Shown: one piece after another, positions 17,756 to 27,286 of the stretch
Position numbering within the stretch: position 1 is the first letter of the stretch
Layout of the letters: every line of letters starts with the position of its first letter
NCBI GenBank assembly: GCA_947176605.1
Contig: CAMWRH010000023.1
Location: 1 to 41,086, forward strand
Source of the DNA: an uncultured Porphyromonadaceae bacterium
GTDB taxonomy: Bacteria > Bacteroidota > Bacteroidia > Bacteroidales > Muribaculaceae
Direction of reading: 5' to 3'
DNA length: 41,086 nucleotides
Notes under the pieces: generated by a model
Told to the model about the DNA's origin: nothing
The model's input: the letters and a program-made list of their open reading frames with translations, nothing else
Database searches by the model: none
Program-made: the position numbers and the translations under genes

Positions 17756-18784
17756 ATGGACATTTTGTCTGAAGATATCATATATATGCGCCGGGCGCTT
17801 CAGCTGGCGGCCTGCGGCTATGGCCACACTTTCACCAATCCGATGGTGGGAGCGGTGATCGTGGCTCCCGGAGGACGGATCATCGGCCAGGGGTGGCACC
17901 GCCGATACGGCGGACCCCATGCCGAGGTCAACGCGGTGCGTGCCGTAAGCGCGGCTCACCGCCCGCTGCTGCCGCAATCCACCATATATGTCACTCTTGA
18001 GCCCTGCTCGCATTTCGGCAAGACGCCTCCGTGCGCCTCGCTGCTCATCCGCGAAGGGATACGACGCGTGGTGGTCGGGGCCACCGACCCGTTCCCGGAA
18101 GTGGCGGGCCGCGGACTGAGGATGCTCCGCGATGCCGGATGCGAGGTCACTACCGGTGTGCTGGAGAAGGAGTGCGTTGATCTGAATCTGCATTTCATGA
18201 CAGCCCACCGTCTCGGGCGCCCGTTTGTGATGCTTAAATGGGCGCAGAGTGCCGATGCGTATATCGGATCGGGCATACCTGACGGCGCCACCACTGCTGC
18301 GCCGCAGAGAGTGGTATTCTCTTCAATGCTCGGCCAGCTGGCGGTGCATCGGCTCAGGGCCTCTTTCCAGGGGGTAATGGCCGGGGTGAATACCGTAATA
18401 GCCGACAATCCGCGACTCGACTGCCGCCTCTGGCCGGCTCCCGACCAGCCGGTGGCGATATCGCGCCGTAGCAGCCGCCTGCCCGCGGATGCACGCATCC
18501 TGCAGCGCGACCATATCCTGCGCGAACCATCCGAATCCCTGCCCGACTTTCTGCGCCGCCTCTATACCGACCACCGTTTCAACGCGATTCTCGTGGAAGG
18601 GGGGCGCGAAGTGCTCCAGGAGTTCATCGACCTCGACATTTTCGATGCCATACGCGTGGAGACATCTCCGGTCATGCTCGGGAAAGGTGTAAAGGCTCCC
18701 GACTTCAATCCATCCGCCCTGACCCTGCAGGAAGACATGCAGATCGGAGGCAATTACGTAAGATTATACCACCACTGCCACTGA
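17756..18784 (+). CDS. ribD: Bifunctional riboflavin biosynthesis deaminase/reductase
   Basis: The ATG at 17756 (MDILSEDIIYMRRALQLA) matches the family N-terminus; an earlier TTG adds only eight residues. The deaminase domain (about 1-150) has the zinc motif H55-A-E57 and P83-C84-S-H-F-G-K-T-P-P-C93. The reductase domain (about 155-342) has LKWAQSADAYIG and the C-terminal VEGGREVLQEFI. At 342 residues it is the usual length. It catalyses two successive steps of riboflavin synthesis, deaminating and then reducing the pyrimidine ribosyl intermediate. No other rib gene is next to it. Confidence 0.96.
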   Translation: MDILSEDIIYMRRALQLAACGYGHTFTNPMVGAVIVAPGGRIIGQGWHRRYGGPHAEVNAVRAVSAAHRPLLPQSTIYVTLEPCSHFGKTPPCASLLIREGIRRVVVGATDPFPEVAGRGLRMLRDAGCEVTTGVLEKECVDLNLHFMTAHRLGRPFVMLKWAQSADAYIGSGIPDGATTAAPQRVVFSSMLGQLAVHRLRASFQGVMAGVNTVIADNPRLDCRLWPAPDQPVAISRRSSRLPADARILQRDHILREPSESLPDFLRRLYTDHRFNAILVEGGREVLQEFIDLDIFDAIRVETSPVMLGKGVKAPDFNPSALTLQEDMQIGGNYVRLYHHCH

Positions 18785-18879
18785 ACGGCATGGGCCGTCA
18801 ACTCTCCCGGATCAACTGACGATGACCCCATATCTCAATTTTGCGGATAGTTCATTAGGCATATTTCGTAATAATGTAT

Positions 18880-18887
18880 TATCTTTG
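18880..18887 (+). promoter_or_regulatory. -7 box (TATCTTTG) upstream of the envelope gene cluster
   Basis: A perfect TAnnTTTG match 24 bp before the DUF6242 gene, in an AT-rich stretch. The -33 region is not a clear TTTG. If used, it gives a very short leader and could drive the genes to murI. Confidence 0.5.
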
Positions 18888-18910
18888 CAGGTTGAAAGCA
18901 ATTTTTATTC

Positions 18911-20431
18911 ATGAAACTGTTGAAACCAGCCCACATACCCATGCGTGCGCTCCCCTGCCTGTTAGGGGCCGCGATCGCATTGGGCGCCTGTAATGCCGAG
19001 AAGTCTGACGAGCCGGCATATGAGCCGGCGCTCTCGGTAGCCGTACAGGGGTTCTCCCTTACGGCCGACTCCAAGGTGATGGCCAACCTTGACTCCGTAT
19101 TTTTCTCAATCGACCTTGACCATGCGGTGATTTTCAATGCCGACTCTCTCCCGGTAGGCACAAGCATCAATAAGCTCGTGCCGAAGATCACGTTCCCGGC
19201 TGCAGTGTCAAAGGCGGAGATTGAAATGACGGGTGGCACGACGCGCACCGGTGTGGTGGACTATAAGACCTCTCCCACCGACTCCATCGACTTCACGGGC
19301 AATGTCACGCTGACTCTTGCCACTGAGGACGGAGCTCTGTCGCGGACTTATACGCTGAAGGTCAATGTGCATAAGATGGTGGCCGATTCGCTTATGTGGG
19401 ATAATACGGCTCTCGCCCCGCTCCCCTCCGCTGCACCGTCGCCCCGGGAGCAACGCACCGTAGACCTCAACGGTAAGGCTTACACGCTGATGCAGGAGGC
19501 CGACGGCTCCTATACTCTGGCCGTATCTTCCGATCTGGCAGCCGCATCATGGACCAAGACTGCTCTCTCGCTTCCGTTCGCTCCGCAGGTGCGTTCGCTC
19601 ACGGCCACTGATTCGGAACTTTACATACTCGACACCGACGGCACTCTCTACTCCTCGGCCGACGGCAGACAATGGCAAACCACCGGAGCCGACTGGACTA
19701 CGCTGATCGGAGCCTTCGGCAACGCAGTGCTTGGCGTGCGACAGGATGCCGGACGCTATTATCACGACATATGGCCACGCCCCGCCTCTTACGCCGCAGT
19801 GGAGATTCCGGCCGATTTCCCCACCGAAGGGCTCTCGAACTTCAATTCGTTTACCTCAAAATGGGCCACCGACCCGATCGGCCAGTTTACAGGCGGCCGC
19901 CGCGGCGGCGCTGTCTATGGCGATACATGGGCCTACGATGGCGCTAACTGGGCTAAAATCTCGAATACTCCTCTGCCGGCCATGCAGGATGTGCTGGTGC
20001 TGCCGTATTTCAACTACCGTCAGACCACCACTTCCTGGGTACAGACCGAGTTCAGCGTGCTCCTGGCTCTGGGCGGACGCGCGCAGGACGGCTCTATAGG
20101 ACGCACCGTGTATCTGTCGTACGACAATGGTGTCAACTGGATGGAAGCCGGATCGCTGCTCCAGCTCCCGGATTATATACGGTCGTTCTATCAGGCGGAT
20201 GCCGTAATAGCCACATCTCCGATGGATGCATCGCTTGATGCGGCATGGCAGACACGCGCCTCCCGCCGCCCCGCCGACGTGAAGCGCATCAGCTATTTCG
20301 TGGATGGTGCGGATGTGGAGTGGGATTGCCCGTACATCTATATGTTCGGCGGACGCATGGCCGACGGCCGGCTCAACCCCTACGTATGGCGCGCCGTACT
20401 GGCCCGACTTACTTTCGCCCCGCTCTTCTGA
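18911..20431 (+). CDS. DUF6242-type lipoprotein
   Basis: 506 residues with a lipoprotein signal ending in LGAC, the lipid cysteine at residue 27. An N-terminal Ig-like or bacterial cohesin-like domain follows (about 35-160, with TYTLKVNVHKM closing it). A C-terminal domain then has repeated short blade motifs (LYILDTDGTLYSSADGRQW, GRTVYLSYDNGVNWMEAG, PYIYMFGGRMADGRL) of a beta-propeller/kelch kind. I recall DUF6242 proteins immediately upstream of the DUF6089/PorG, uppS and bamA genes in Bacteroidales, including the PG0188-PG0191 order of P. gingivalis. The conserved place suggests an outer-membrane assembly or surface role. Function is unknown. Confidence 0.75.
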   Translation: MKLLKPAHIPMRALPCLLGAAIALGACNAEKSDEPAYEPALSVAVQGFSLTADSKVMANLDSVFFSIDLDHAVIFNADSLPVGTSINKLVPKITFPAAVSKAEIEMTGGTTRTGVVDYKTSPTDSIDFTGNVTLTLATEDGALSRTYTLKVNVHKMVADSLMWDNTALAPLPSAAPSPREQRTVDLNGKAYTLMQEADGSYTLAVSSDLAAASWTKTALSLPFAPQVRSLTATDSELYILDTDGTLYSSADGRQWQTTGADWTTLIGAFGNAVLGVRQDAGRYYHDIWPRPASYAAVEIPADFPTEGLSNFNSFTSKWATDPIGQFTGGRRGGAVYGDTWAYDGANWAKISNTPLPAMQDVLVLPYFNYRQTTTSWVQTEFSVLLALGGRAQDGSIGRTVYLSYDNGVNWMEAGSLLQLPDYIRSFYQADAVIATSPMDASLDAAWQTRASRRPADVKRISYFVDGADVEWDCPYIYMFGGRMADGRLNPYVWRAVLARLTFAPLF

Positions 20432-20501
20432 GCCCCCGATGGCAACCCCATAATGCGACTTCTGTTTTAAACCTATTTCCCCTCAGGATATCTTAAGGAA
20501 T

Positions 20502-21185
20502 ATGATCGTCCGCCTGCTGCTTCCCCTGATTCTGCTTATCCTCGCCTCTCCGGTGAGGATGATGGCACAGGAAGACTACCGGTTTGACATCGGTGGAGGC
20601 ATCGGCATGACCGGATATCTGGGCGATGCCAATACCTCCAACCTCTATCAGAACCCCTCCTGGGATCTGGAACTCCTCCTCCGCTACATCGCCAATCCGA
20701 GATGGGCTTTCAAGACCAATTTCTATACCGGAGGACTGCGCGGCAATTCCGAACAGATGACCAACGTATTCCCCTCCGGAGAAACCTACCGCTTCTCGAC
20801 CACGTTCTTCGAACTCGGCGAAATGGCGGAATTCAACTTCTTCAATTACGGTATCGGAGAGCGATACCGTAAACTGAAACGCTTCTCCCCCTACATCACG
20901 GGCGGCCTGTCGGTGACGATGTGGAGTGTCGATGGCCATACATCGGCCGGATTCACGCTCCCCTTCGGCATCGGCGCGAAGTTCAAAATCAACAAGAGGC
21001 TGAACCTCGGAGTGGAGTTTCTGATGAAGAAGGTCTTCACCGACCGCCTTGATGGACCGCAGCTCGACGACCCGATGGGGATCAAGAGCTCTTTCGTGAA
21101 GAATACCGACTGGTACTCGACACTGACATTCACGATAAGCTACGAATTCTCCAAACGGTGCCAGACCTGCAATTACAAGGATTAG
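20502..21185 (+). CDS. DUF6089 family outer-membrane protein, PorG-like
   Basis: 227 residues: a signal peptide (cut after MMAQ), then an eight-strand-like barrel with GGGIGMTGYLGDAN near the start, FFELGEMAEFNFFNYGIG in the middle and YSTLTFTISYEFSKR near the end. The C-terminal RCQTCNYKD carries two cysteines. This looks like the DUF6089 family, whose P. gingivalis member PorG is an outer-membrane part of the type IX secretion ring complex and is likewise beside uppS and bamA. Bacteroidales without a full type IX system also keep this gene, so its presence alone does not prove secretion. It lies 70 bp after the lipoprotein gene and 63 bp before uppS. Confidence 0.75.
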   Translation: MIVRLLLPLILLILASPVRMMAQEDYRFDIGGGIGMTGYLGDANTSNLYQNPSWDLELLLRYIANPRWAFKTNFYTGGLRGNSEQMTNVFPSGETYRFSTTFFELGEMAEFNFFNYGIGERYRKLKRFSPYITGGLSVTMWSVDGHTSAGFTLPFGIGAKFKINKRLNLGVEFLMKKVFTDRLDGPQLDDPMGIKSSFVKNTDWYSTLTFTISYEFSKRCQTCNYKD

Positions 21186-21248
21186 CCTCTCTGCCCGACA
21201 TTAACCTGATTAAAACCCAATATTCCCCCTCTCCCCTCTGATACAGAT

Positions 21249-22004
21249 ATGAGCCTCGATGCATTGCTTGAAAATATTGACAAGAGCCGGATTCCACGCC
21301 ATGTGGCCATCATAATGGATGGCAACGGGCGATGGGCCAATCTCAAAGGACAGCCGCGTAGCGCCGGACACGCCGAAGGCGTGACGGCTGTGCACCGCGC
21401 CACTGAGTTCTCATCCGACCTCGGCATCGAGTATCTCACCCTATACGCGTTCTCGACCGAGAACTGGAACCGCCCGCAAGAGGAGGTCGACACGCTGATG
21501 GAACTCATCGGATGGGCCATCGAGCGCGAGCTCCCGGAACTGCTGGCCAACAATGTCCGCATCCGCCTGATCGGCGATATCGCCCGGATCCCGGAGTCGG
21601 CCAGAATGCGCCTCCTCAATGCCGAAAAGGCCACAGCCCATTGCACAGGCCTGACGCTCGGAATGTGCCTCTCTTATTCGGCCAGATGGGAAATCACCGA
21701 GGCCGCACGCCGACTGGCCCGCAAGGCCCTCGACGGCGAAATCTCCCCCGAGGATATCTCTGAAGCCGATATCGACGCCTCGCTCGCCACGGCCGGCATA
21801 CCCGATCCCGACCTGCTCATACGCACCGGCGGCGAGGAACGGATCTCCAATTTCCTCCTCTGGCAGATCGCCTACAGCGAACTCTATTTCACCCCCATAC
21901 TTTGGCCCGACTTCGGCAAGGAAGCCTATGCCGAAGCCATCATCGATTTCCAACGCCGCGAACGCCGATTCGGCAAGACAAGCGCCCAAATCCAGAACCA
22001 ATGA
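21249..22004 (+). CDS. uppS: Undecaprenyl diphosphate synthase (isoprenyl transferase)
   Basis: 251 residues, the standard length. The Mg-binding Asp is D24 in IIMDGNGRWA; the substrate-binding region LYAFSTENWNRP and the C-terminal LLIRTGGEERISNFLLWQ with YSELYF are all intact. It condenses isopentenyl diphosphate units onto farnesyl diphosphate to make the C55 lipid carrier for peptidoglycan and O-polysaccharide. Its stop overlaps the bamA start as ATGA, indicating translational coupling of lipid-carrier supply and outer-membrane assembly. Confidence 0.97.
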   Translation: MSLDALLENIDKSRIPRHVAIIMDGNGRWANLKGQPRSAGHAEGVTAVHRATEFSSDLGIEYLTLYAFSTENWNRPQEEVDTLMELIGWAIERELPELLANNVRIRLIGDIARIPESARMRLLNAEKATAHCTGLTLGMCLSYSARWEITEAARRLARKALDGEISPEDISEADIDASLATAGIPDPDLLIRTGGEERISNFLLWQIAYSELYFTPILWPDFGKEAYAEAIIDFQRRERRFGKTSAQIQNQ

Positions 22005-24658
22005 CCAATAGATATTCTATCATTCTGGCCCTGCTTATGTCGGCAGGTGCGACCATTGACTCTTTAGCGCAGGCCACCGCCCCGGTGCCTCCGATTGATG
22101 CCGTGGCCGGCGATACCATCTATAATCCTGAAATAATCTATTCTCCTATCCCCCGCACTTATGAAATCGCCGGCATTTCTGTCAGCGGTATCAGCCATGT
22201 GGAGGATTATGTGATCATCGGATATTCCGGCCTGAGTGTAGGCGAACGCATAGATATCCCGGGCGACGCCATCTCGAATGCCGTGAAGCGTTTCTGGCGA
22301 CAGGGTCTCTACTCCAAGGTGCAGATCACGGTCGATAAGATGCTCGGCGACAAGGTGTGGCTCAACATAGCCCTCCGACAGCAGCCACGTATGGCAGAAC
22401 TCCGGTTCGAGGGGGTAAAGGGTGGTGAAAAGAAAGACCTCAATGAGCGGCTCGGCATCGTGCCCGGACAGCAGCTTACTCCCAACATCATCAGCCGCAT
22501 CAAGCAGATCGTGGAGAAGTATTATGCCGCCAAGGGATTCAAAAACGCTGCCGTAAACGTGATACAGCAGCCCGACCTGAGCAAGGAAAACCAGGAAATC
22601 CTCACAATCGCCGTCGACCGTCACAACAAAGTCAAGGTGCACAAGATCTATGTCGAAGGAAATGAAGTGCTCTCCGACAACCGCGTGAAGCGCACCATGA
22701 AGAAGACCAATGAGAACGGCAATCTGCTCAATCTCTTCAAGCAGAAGAAGTTTGTCGACTCTGACTTCGCCGACGACCGCCGCCGTATCATCGAGAAATA
22801 CAACGAGCTCGGATTCCGCGACGCCAAGATCACACATGATTCGGTAGCCCGCTACGATGATGACCATGTCGACGTGTTCCTCACCATCGACGAGGGTAAG
22901 AAATACTATATCTCCGATATCTCATGGGTCGGAAATACGGTATACCCCACCGAAACACTCAACAATATCCTGGGTATTTTCCCGGGAGAGGTGTACAATC
23001 AGAAACGCCTCGACAAGCGCGTATCTACCGATGACGACGCCGTCTCCAACGTATATCTCGACAATGGCTACCTTTTCTTCAACATCGTGCCGATCGAGGA
23101 GAAAATCGAGGGGGATTCGGTGGCCCTGCAGATGCGTATCCACGAGGGGCAGCAGGCCCGTATCAATCAGGTGGTGATCAACGGCAATGACCAGCTCTAT
23201 GAGAAGGTAATACGCCGCGACCTGCGTATCCGCCCGGGCGACCTCTTCTCCAAAAGCGACCTCATCAGCTCGATGCGCGAAATCGCCGCCTCCGGTCATT
23301 TTAACCCGGAGAACATCGACATGCGCCCCGAACCCAACGAGAATGACGGCACCGTCGACATCGTGCTCAATCTTGAGTCGAAACCCAACGATAAGGTGCA
23401 GCTTTCATTCGGCTGGGGTCAGACCGGTGTCACCGGCCAGGTGGCGCTCTCTTTCTCCAACTTCTCGATGAAGAATCTCTTCAATCCGAAGAGTTACAAG
23501 GGGATTATCCCCCGTGGCGACGGCCAGACTTTCTCTATCTCGGCCCAGACCAACGCGAAGTATTATCAGAGCTATTCGATCTCGTTCTTCGACCCCTGGT
23601 TCGGAGGCAAGCGCCCCACGTCGTTCTCGATCTCGGCCGACTATTCGCGCTATACGGGCGTCAACCAGAGCTATTACAACAATAACTGGAGCAACGCCTA
23701 TCTCAATTCAATCTATTACGGAGGCTCCTACGGCAGCAACTACGGCACTTACGCCTATCAGAATGCCTACGACCCCAACAAGGTGCTCCAGATGGCAGGC
23801 GTGCAGGCGGGATTCGGTACGCGTATGACCTGGCCTGACGATTATTTCATGTTCCAGGCTTCGCTCGGTTACCGCTGGTATTACCTCAAGAACTGGGACT
23901 GGCTATATTACATGAACAATGGCGTGTCGAATGCGGTGACACTGAATCTCTCGCTGTCGCGCTCATCCATCGACAACCCGATTTATACGCGCCGCGGATC
24001 GCAGTTCTCGCTCGACCTGCAGCTCACTCCCCCGGTATCGCTCTTCCAGAAAAAGAACTGGAGCCAGCTCGCTTATGAGGCCAACACGCTCAATGACGCG
24101 GAAGCCAAGGCGCAGCTCTATAAATGGATCGAGTACTGGAAACTGAAGTTCAAGAGCAAGACGTTCACCCCCCTTACGGATCCCGACGGACAGTGGACTC
24201 TGGTGCTCATGACCCGCGCCGACTTCGCGCTGCTCGGCTCATACAACCGCAGCATCAAGACCCCGTTCGAGACCTTCTATTTCGGTGGCGACGGCATGTC
24301 GGGCTCGTCTACATATGCTACGGAGACGGTGTCGATGCGCGGTTATGAGAACGGTCAGTTCACCCCCTGGGGCGAGGAGGGCTACGCTTACGCCAAGTAT
24401 ACCTTCGAGCTGCACTTCCCCTTCATGCTCCAGCCCTCTACGACGATCTACGCACTGGTGTTTGCCGAAGCGGGCAACTGTTGGACGGCTGTCGATAAGT
24501 TCCAGCCTTTCAATCTGAAGCGCTCGGCCGGTGTCGGTGCCCGCGTCTACCTCTCGATGCTCGGATTCCTCGGTATCGACTGGGGCTACGGTTTCGACAA
24601 GGTACAGGGGCGCCGTGGCGGAAGCCAGCTCCACTTCGTGCTCGGCCAGGAATTCTGA
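22001..24658 (+). CDS. bamA: Outer-membrane protein assembly factor BamA
   Basis: The start at 22001 overlaps the uppS stop (ATGA) and gives a signal peptide MTNRYSIILALLMSAGATI cut near SLAQ. The 885 residues hold about five POTRA repeats (roughly 45-430; for example IAGISVSGISHVEDYVIIG and VHKIYVEGNEVLSDNRVKR) and a C-terminal Omp85 barrel. The barrel has SFSNFSMKNLF and the FGGDGMSGSS and VSMRGYENG region, which corresponds to the L6 VRGF/Y motif of the family. It ends in GQEF with the terminal Phe recognised by the machine itself. It inserts beta-barrels into the outer membrane, and the two Skp-like chaperones follow directly. Confidence 0.97.
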   Translation: MTNRYSIILALLMSAGATIDSLAQATAPVPPIDAVAGDTIYNPEIIYSPIPRTYEIAGISVSGISHVEDYVIIGYSGLSVGERIDIPGDAISNAVKRFWRQGLYSKVQITVDKMLGDKVWLNIALRQQPRMAELRFEGVKGGEKKDLNERLGIVPGQQLTPNIISRIKQIVEKYYAAKGFKNAAVNVIQQPDLSKENQEILTIAVDRHNKVKVHKIYVEGNEVLSDNRVKRTMKKTNENGNLLNLFKQKKFVDSDFADDRRRIIEKYNELGFRDAKITHDSVARYDDDHVDVFLTIDEGKKYYISDISWVGNTVYPTETLNNILGIFPGEVYNQKRLDKRVSTDDDAVSNVYLDNGYLFFNIVPIEEKIEGDSVALQMRIHEGQQARINQVVINGNDQLYEKVIRRDLRIRPGDLFSKSDLISSMREIAASGHFNPENIDMRPEPNENDGTVDIVLNLESKPNDKVQLSFGWGQTGVTGQVALSFSNFSMKNLFNPKSYKGIIPRGDGQTFSISAQTNAKYYQSYSISFFDPWFGGKRPTSFSISADYSRYTGVNQSYYNNNWSNAYLNSIYYGGSYGSNYGTYAYQNAYDPNKVLQMAGVQAGFGTRMTWPDDYFMFQASLGYRWYYLKNWDWLYYMNNGVSNAVTLNLSLSRSSIDNPIYTRRGSQFSLDLQLTPPVSLFQKKNWSQLAYEANTLNDAEAKAQLYKWIEYWKLKFKSKTFTPLTDPDGQWTLVLMTRADFALLGSYNRSIKTPFETFYFGGDGMSGSSTYATETVSMRGYENGQFTPWGEEGYAYAKYTFELHFPFMLQPSTTIYALVFAEAGNCWTAVDKFQPFNLKRSAGVGARVYLSMLGFLGIDWGYGFDKVQGRRGGSQLHFVLGQEF

Positions 24659-24745
24659 TGCGGATGGGAGAATATGCTAAAAATACTTAATTTCAAGCTA
24701 CCATCTCCCCTCCCGGCGTTCTAAAATAGTAACTTATAATTTTAA

Positions 24746-25267
24746 ATGCTTATGAAAAAGCTCCTCATCATCGCCCTCGTGGCCATAAGCTGCGCTTTGG
24801 GCGCGAATGCCCAGAAGTTCGCGCTCGTCGATATGGATTACGTGCTGCGCAATGTGCCGGCATACGAAATGGCCAACGAGCAGCTCAACCAGGTATCCCT
24901 GCGATGGGAAAAGGAAGTGGCTGAGCTCTCGAAGGAGGCCGAGACCATGTATAAGAACTATCAGGCCGACATGGTATTCCTGACCGACGACCAGAAGAAG
25001 AAACGCGAAGAGGAAATCGTGACCAAGGAAAAGGAGGTCACTGATACCCGATACAAATATTTCGGACCCGAAGGCGAGCTCTACAAGAAGCGCCAGTCGC
25101 TTATGAAGCCCATTCAGGAAGACGTCTATAATGCCGTCAAGGCTGTGGCCGAGGAAAAGGGATATCAGGTGATTTTCGACCGCGCTTCGTCGCAGAGCAT
25201 CGTGTTTGCCTCGCCGCGCATCGATGTGAGCAATGAGGTGCTGGCAAAACTCGGTTATTCGAAGTAA
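24746..25267 (+). CDS. OmpH/Skp family periplasmic chaperone, copy 1
   Basis: 173 residues: a signal peptide (MLMKKLLIIALVAISC..., cut near ANAQ; the ATG at 24752 is an equally possible start) and then KFALVDMDYVLRNVPAYEMAN, the OmpH family opening. A long charged coiled coil follows (about 45-120, many KE and EK pairs), then a short beta end IVFASPRIDVSNEVLAKLGY. Skp trimers hold unfolded barrels in the periplasm and hand them to BamA. It lies 87 bp after bamA in the same direction. Confidence 0.93.
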   Translation: MLMKKLLIIALVAISCALGANAQKFALVDMDYVLRNVPAYEMANEQLNQVSLRWEKEVAELSKEAETMYKNYQADMVFLTDDQKKKREEEIVTKEKEVTDTRYKYFGPEGELYKKRQSLMKPIQEDVYNAVKAVAEEKGYQVIFDRASSQSIVFASPRIDVSNEVLAKLGYSK

Positions 25268-25422
25268 TCTTTCCCAGCCGACTGCGTGTGTTGCCTATCC
25301 CCGATGAACACAATCATCCCTACCCCTCGGGGAGGCCGTCGGCCGGGAAATACCATACCCGCAGGACACGGCGATACACACGCGCCCGACAGGCAACTAT
25401 AATCTACAATACATAAAAATCA

Positions 25423-25935
25423 ATGATCAAGAAATTCCTTCTTTTCATCGCGCTCGCCCTCCCCATGATGGCAGCCGCCCAAAACGTAAAAATCGGCCTC
25501 GTCGATGTCAATGAGGTAATGCAGGCCATGCCCGCCACTGCCGAAGCTCAGAAGACTCTGGAGGATATCCAGTCAAAGTATGAGGCTCAGGCCAAGTCGC
25601 TGCAGGAAGACCTCCAGAAACAGGTCGAGGAGCTTCAGGCCATGGAGCAGGACAAGGATGCCCTGCCCGCTATCAAGGACCGCAAGATGCGCGCATTCCA
25701 GGATTCGCAGGCCCGCTATCAGGAATTCCTACAGAAGGTGGATGCCGAGCTCTCTCAAAAGCATCAGGAGCTCCTTCTCCCCATCACTACCGATATCAAG
25801 AATGCAATTGATTCTGTAGGACGTGAAGGCAACTATACCCTGATTCAGAATCTCGACCCCACTCTGGTATTCTATTACGGAGCTCCGGCTGAGAACATCA
25901 CCCCGCTCGTAAAGACCAAACTCGGTATCAAATAA
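25423..25935 (+). CDS. OmpH/Skp family periplasmic chaperone, copy 2
   Basis: 170 residues, a paralogue of the gene before it: a signal peptide (cut near AAAQ), NVKIGLVDVNEVMQAMP, then a coiled coil (about 40-115) and the closing LVFYYGAPAENITPLVKTKLGIK. Tandem skp-like genes after bamA are common in Bacteroidales and may serve different clients. It is separated from copy 1 by 155 bp with GC-rich inverted bits (CCCCTCGGGG) but no T-tail, and is 12 bp ahead of murI. Confidence 0.93.
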   Translation: MIKKFLLFIALALPMMAAAQNVKIGLVDVNEVMQAMPATAEAQKTLEDIQSKYEAQAKSLQEDLQKQVEELQAMEQDKDALPAIKDRKMRAFQDSQARYQEFLQKVDAELSQKHQELLLPITTDIKNAIDSVGREGNYTLIQNLDPTLVFYYGAPAENITPLVKTKLGIK

Positions 25936-25947
25936 AATCTGCAAAAG

Positions 25948-26769
25948 GTGACAGCACCTATCGGAATATTCGACTCGGGCTACGGAGGTCTGACCATTCT
26001 GCGTGAAATACGCAGCCGACTGCCGCAGTACGATTATCTATACCTCGGAGACAATGCGCGCGCCCCTTACGGCGCGCGCAGTTTCGACATAGTCTATGAC
26101 TTTACGCTGCAGGCCGTGCGCCGCCTATTCGACGCAGGATGCCATCTGGTAATCCTGGCCTGCAACACGGCCTCGGCAAAGGCTCTGCGCTCCATACAGC
26201 AGCGCGATCTCCCGGGCATCGACCCATCCCGACGCGTGCTTGGAGTGATCATACCTACCGTAGAGGCTCTCGGCGACATCTCCCGCACCCGCCACGTGGG
26301 TGTAGTGGCTACTCCGGGCACTATCCTCTCTCATTCATACCGTATCGAGACGGCAAAGCTATATCCCGAAATGGAGGTGACCGAAGTCCCGGCTCCGATG
26401 TGGGTGCCGCTGATCGAAAACGGTGAGGCCGATGGCGATGGCGCCGATTATTTCGTAAAGAAATACTGCGACCAGGTGCTCGCCGCCGACCCGCTTATCG
26501 ACACTCTGCTGCTTGGCTGCACTCACTACCCCATCCTGCTCCCAAAGATACGCCGATACATGCCGGAACGCGTCTCGATCGTGCCGCAGGGAAGGCTCGT
26601 GGCCGACTCGCTGGCCGACTATCTCGACCGGCATCCGGAAATGGAGGAAAAATGCTCAAAGGGTGGCCGCACGGAATACCTCACCACCGAATCACCGGAA
26701 AAATTCGACCGTCTCGCCTCCCTCTTCCTCGACTCCGAAGTCAGATCAACCCGCATCACCCTGCAATAG
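25948..26769 (+). CDS. murI: Glutamate racemase
   Basis: 273 residues with a GTG start at 25948, 12 bp after the stop of the second chaperone; the next in-frame ATG would remove the FDSGYGG motif, so GTG is well supported. D9 and S10 in IFDSGYGGL, the catalytic C72 (ACNTASA) and C191 (LGCTHYP) form the two-base centre. It makes D-glutamate for peptidoglycan. Being last in a run with uppS and bamA ties wall precursor supply to envelope assembly. Confidence 0.96.
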   Translation: MTAPIGIFDSGYGGLTILREIRSRLPQYDYLYLGDNARAPYGARSFDIVYDFTLQAVRRLFDAGCHLVILACNTASAKALRSIQQRDLPGIDPSRRVLGVIIPTVEALGDISRTRHVGVVATPGTILSHSYRIETAKLYPEMEVTEVPAPMWVPLIENGEADGDGADYFVKKYCDQVLAADPLIDTLLLGCTHYPILLPKIRRYMPERVSIVPQGRLVADSLADYLDRHPEMEEKCSKGGRTEYLTTESPEKFDRLASLFLDSEVRSTRITLQ

Positions 26770-27286
26770 GAGGCGTTAGACCTGAGGTGTTAGGTGTTAG
26801 GCGTAATGTCACTAAAATAAGGATTCCAGATAGTTCCGATAGGTGAAATATCGCCTACTTACGGTGTTAATCTGCTCCTATATTAGGGTCACCCAGTGGC
26901 AGTGTTAGGCTTTAGGCTTTAGGTCTTAGGCATTAGGTCTTGGGTGTTAGGCTTTAGGCTTCCCTAACCGCGGAGCGGTTACATGGCCTGTTAACCGCGT
27001 ACCGGCGGCGAGGCGTAGCCGAAGCTGCCTGTGCGCGGATAAAGACCACACTCTCTCCTCTTTGTCGCGGAGCGACAACACTATACGTCGAGGCGTGGAC
27101 TGTAAATGCACCCCTCCCCCGCGCCAGCCCGGGCCTAAAACCTACAGCCTAAAGCCCAAACCCTAAAACCTACAGCCTACACCCTAAAACCTAAAGCCTA
27201 AAACCTAAAACCTAAAGCCTACACCCTAAAACCTAAAACCTAAAGCCTAAAAACCTAAAGCCTAAAAACCTAAAGCCTAAAAACCC
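26770..27286. other. Repeat-rich non-coding stretch between murI and the TPR gene
   Basis: No convincing gene. It has two arms of heptamer-like repeats in opposite orientation. The left arm is built of TTAGGC/TTTAGG units (26774-26813 and 26903-26962) and the right arm of CCTAAAG/CCTAAAA/CCTACA units (27133-27284). Between them are small hairpins: AACCGCGGAGCGGTT at about 26967-26981, GTCGCGGAGCGAC at about 27064-27076, and GCGAGGCGTAGCC. The right arm ends two bases before the next start codon. Confidence 0.7.
27133..27284. repeat. Degenerate CCTAAAR heptamer array (telomere-like)
   Basis: More than fifteen copies of CCTAAAG, CCTAAAA, CCTACAG or CCTACAC in near-continuous register, with single-base slips late in the array (CCTAAAAA). 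The opposite-strand motif TTTAGG[CT] also occurs about 170-360 bp to the left, so the arms could pair over 50 bp or more of RNA. It forms the leader of the TPR gene. Confidence 0.8.
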
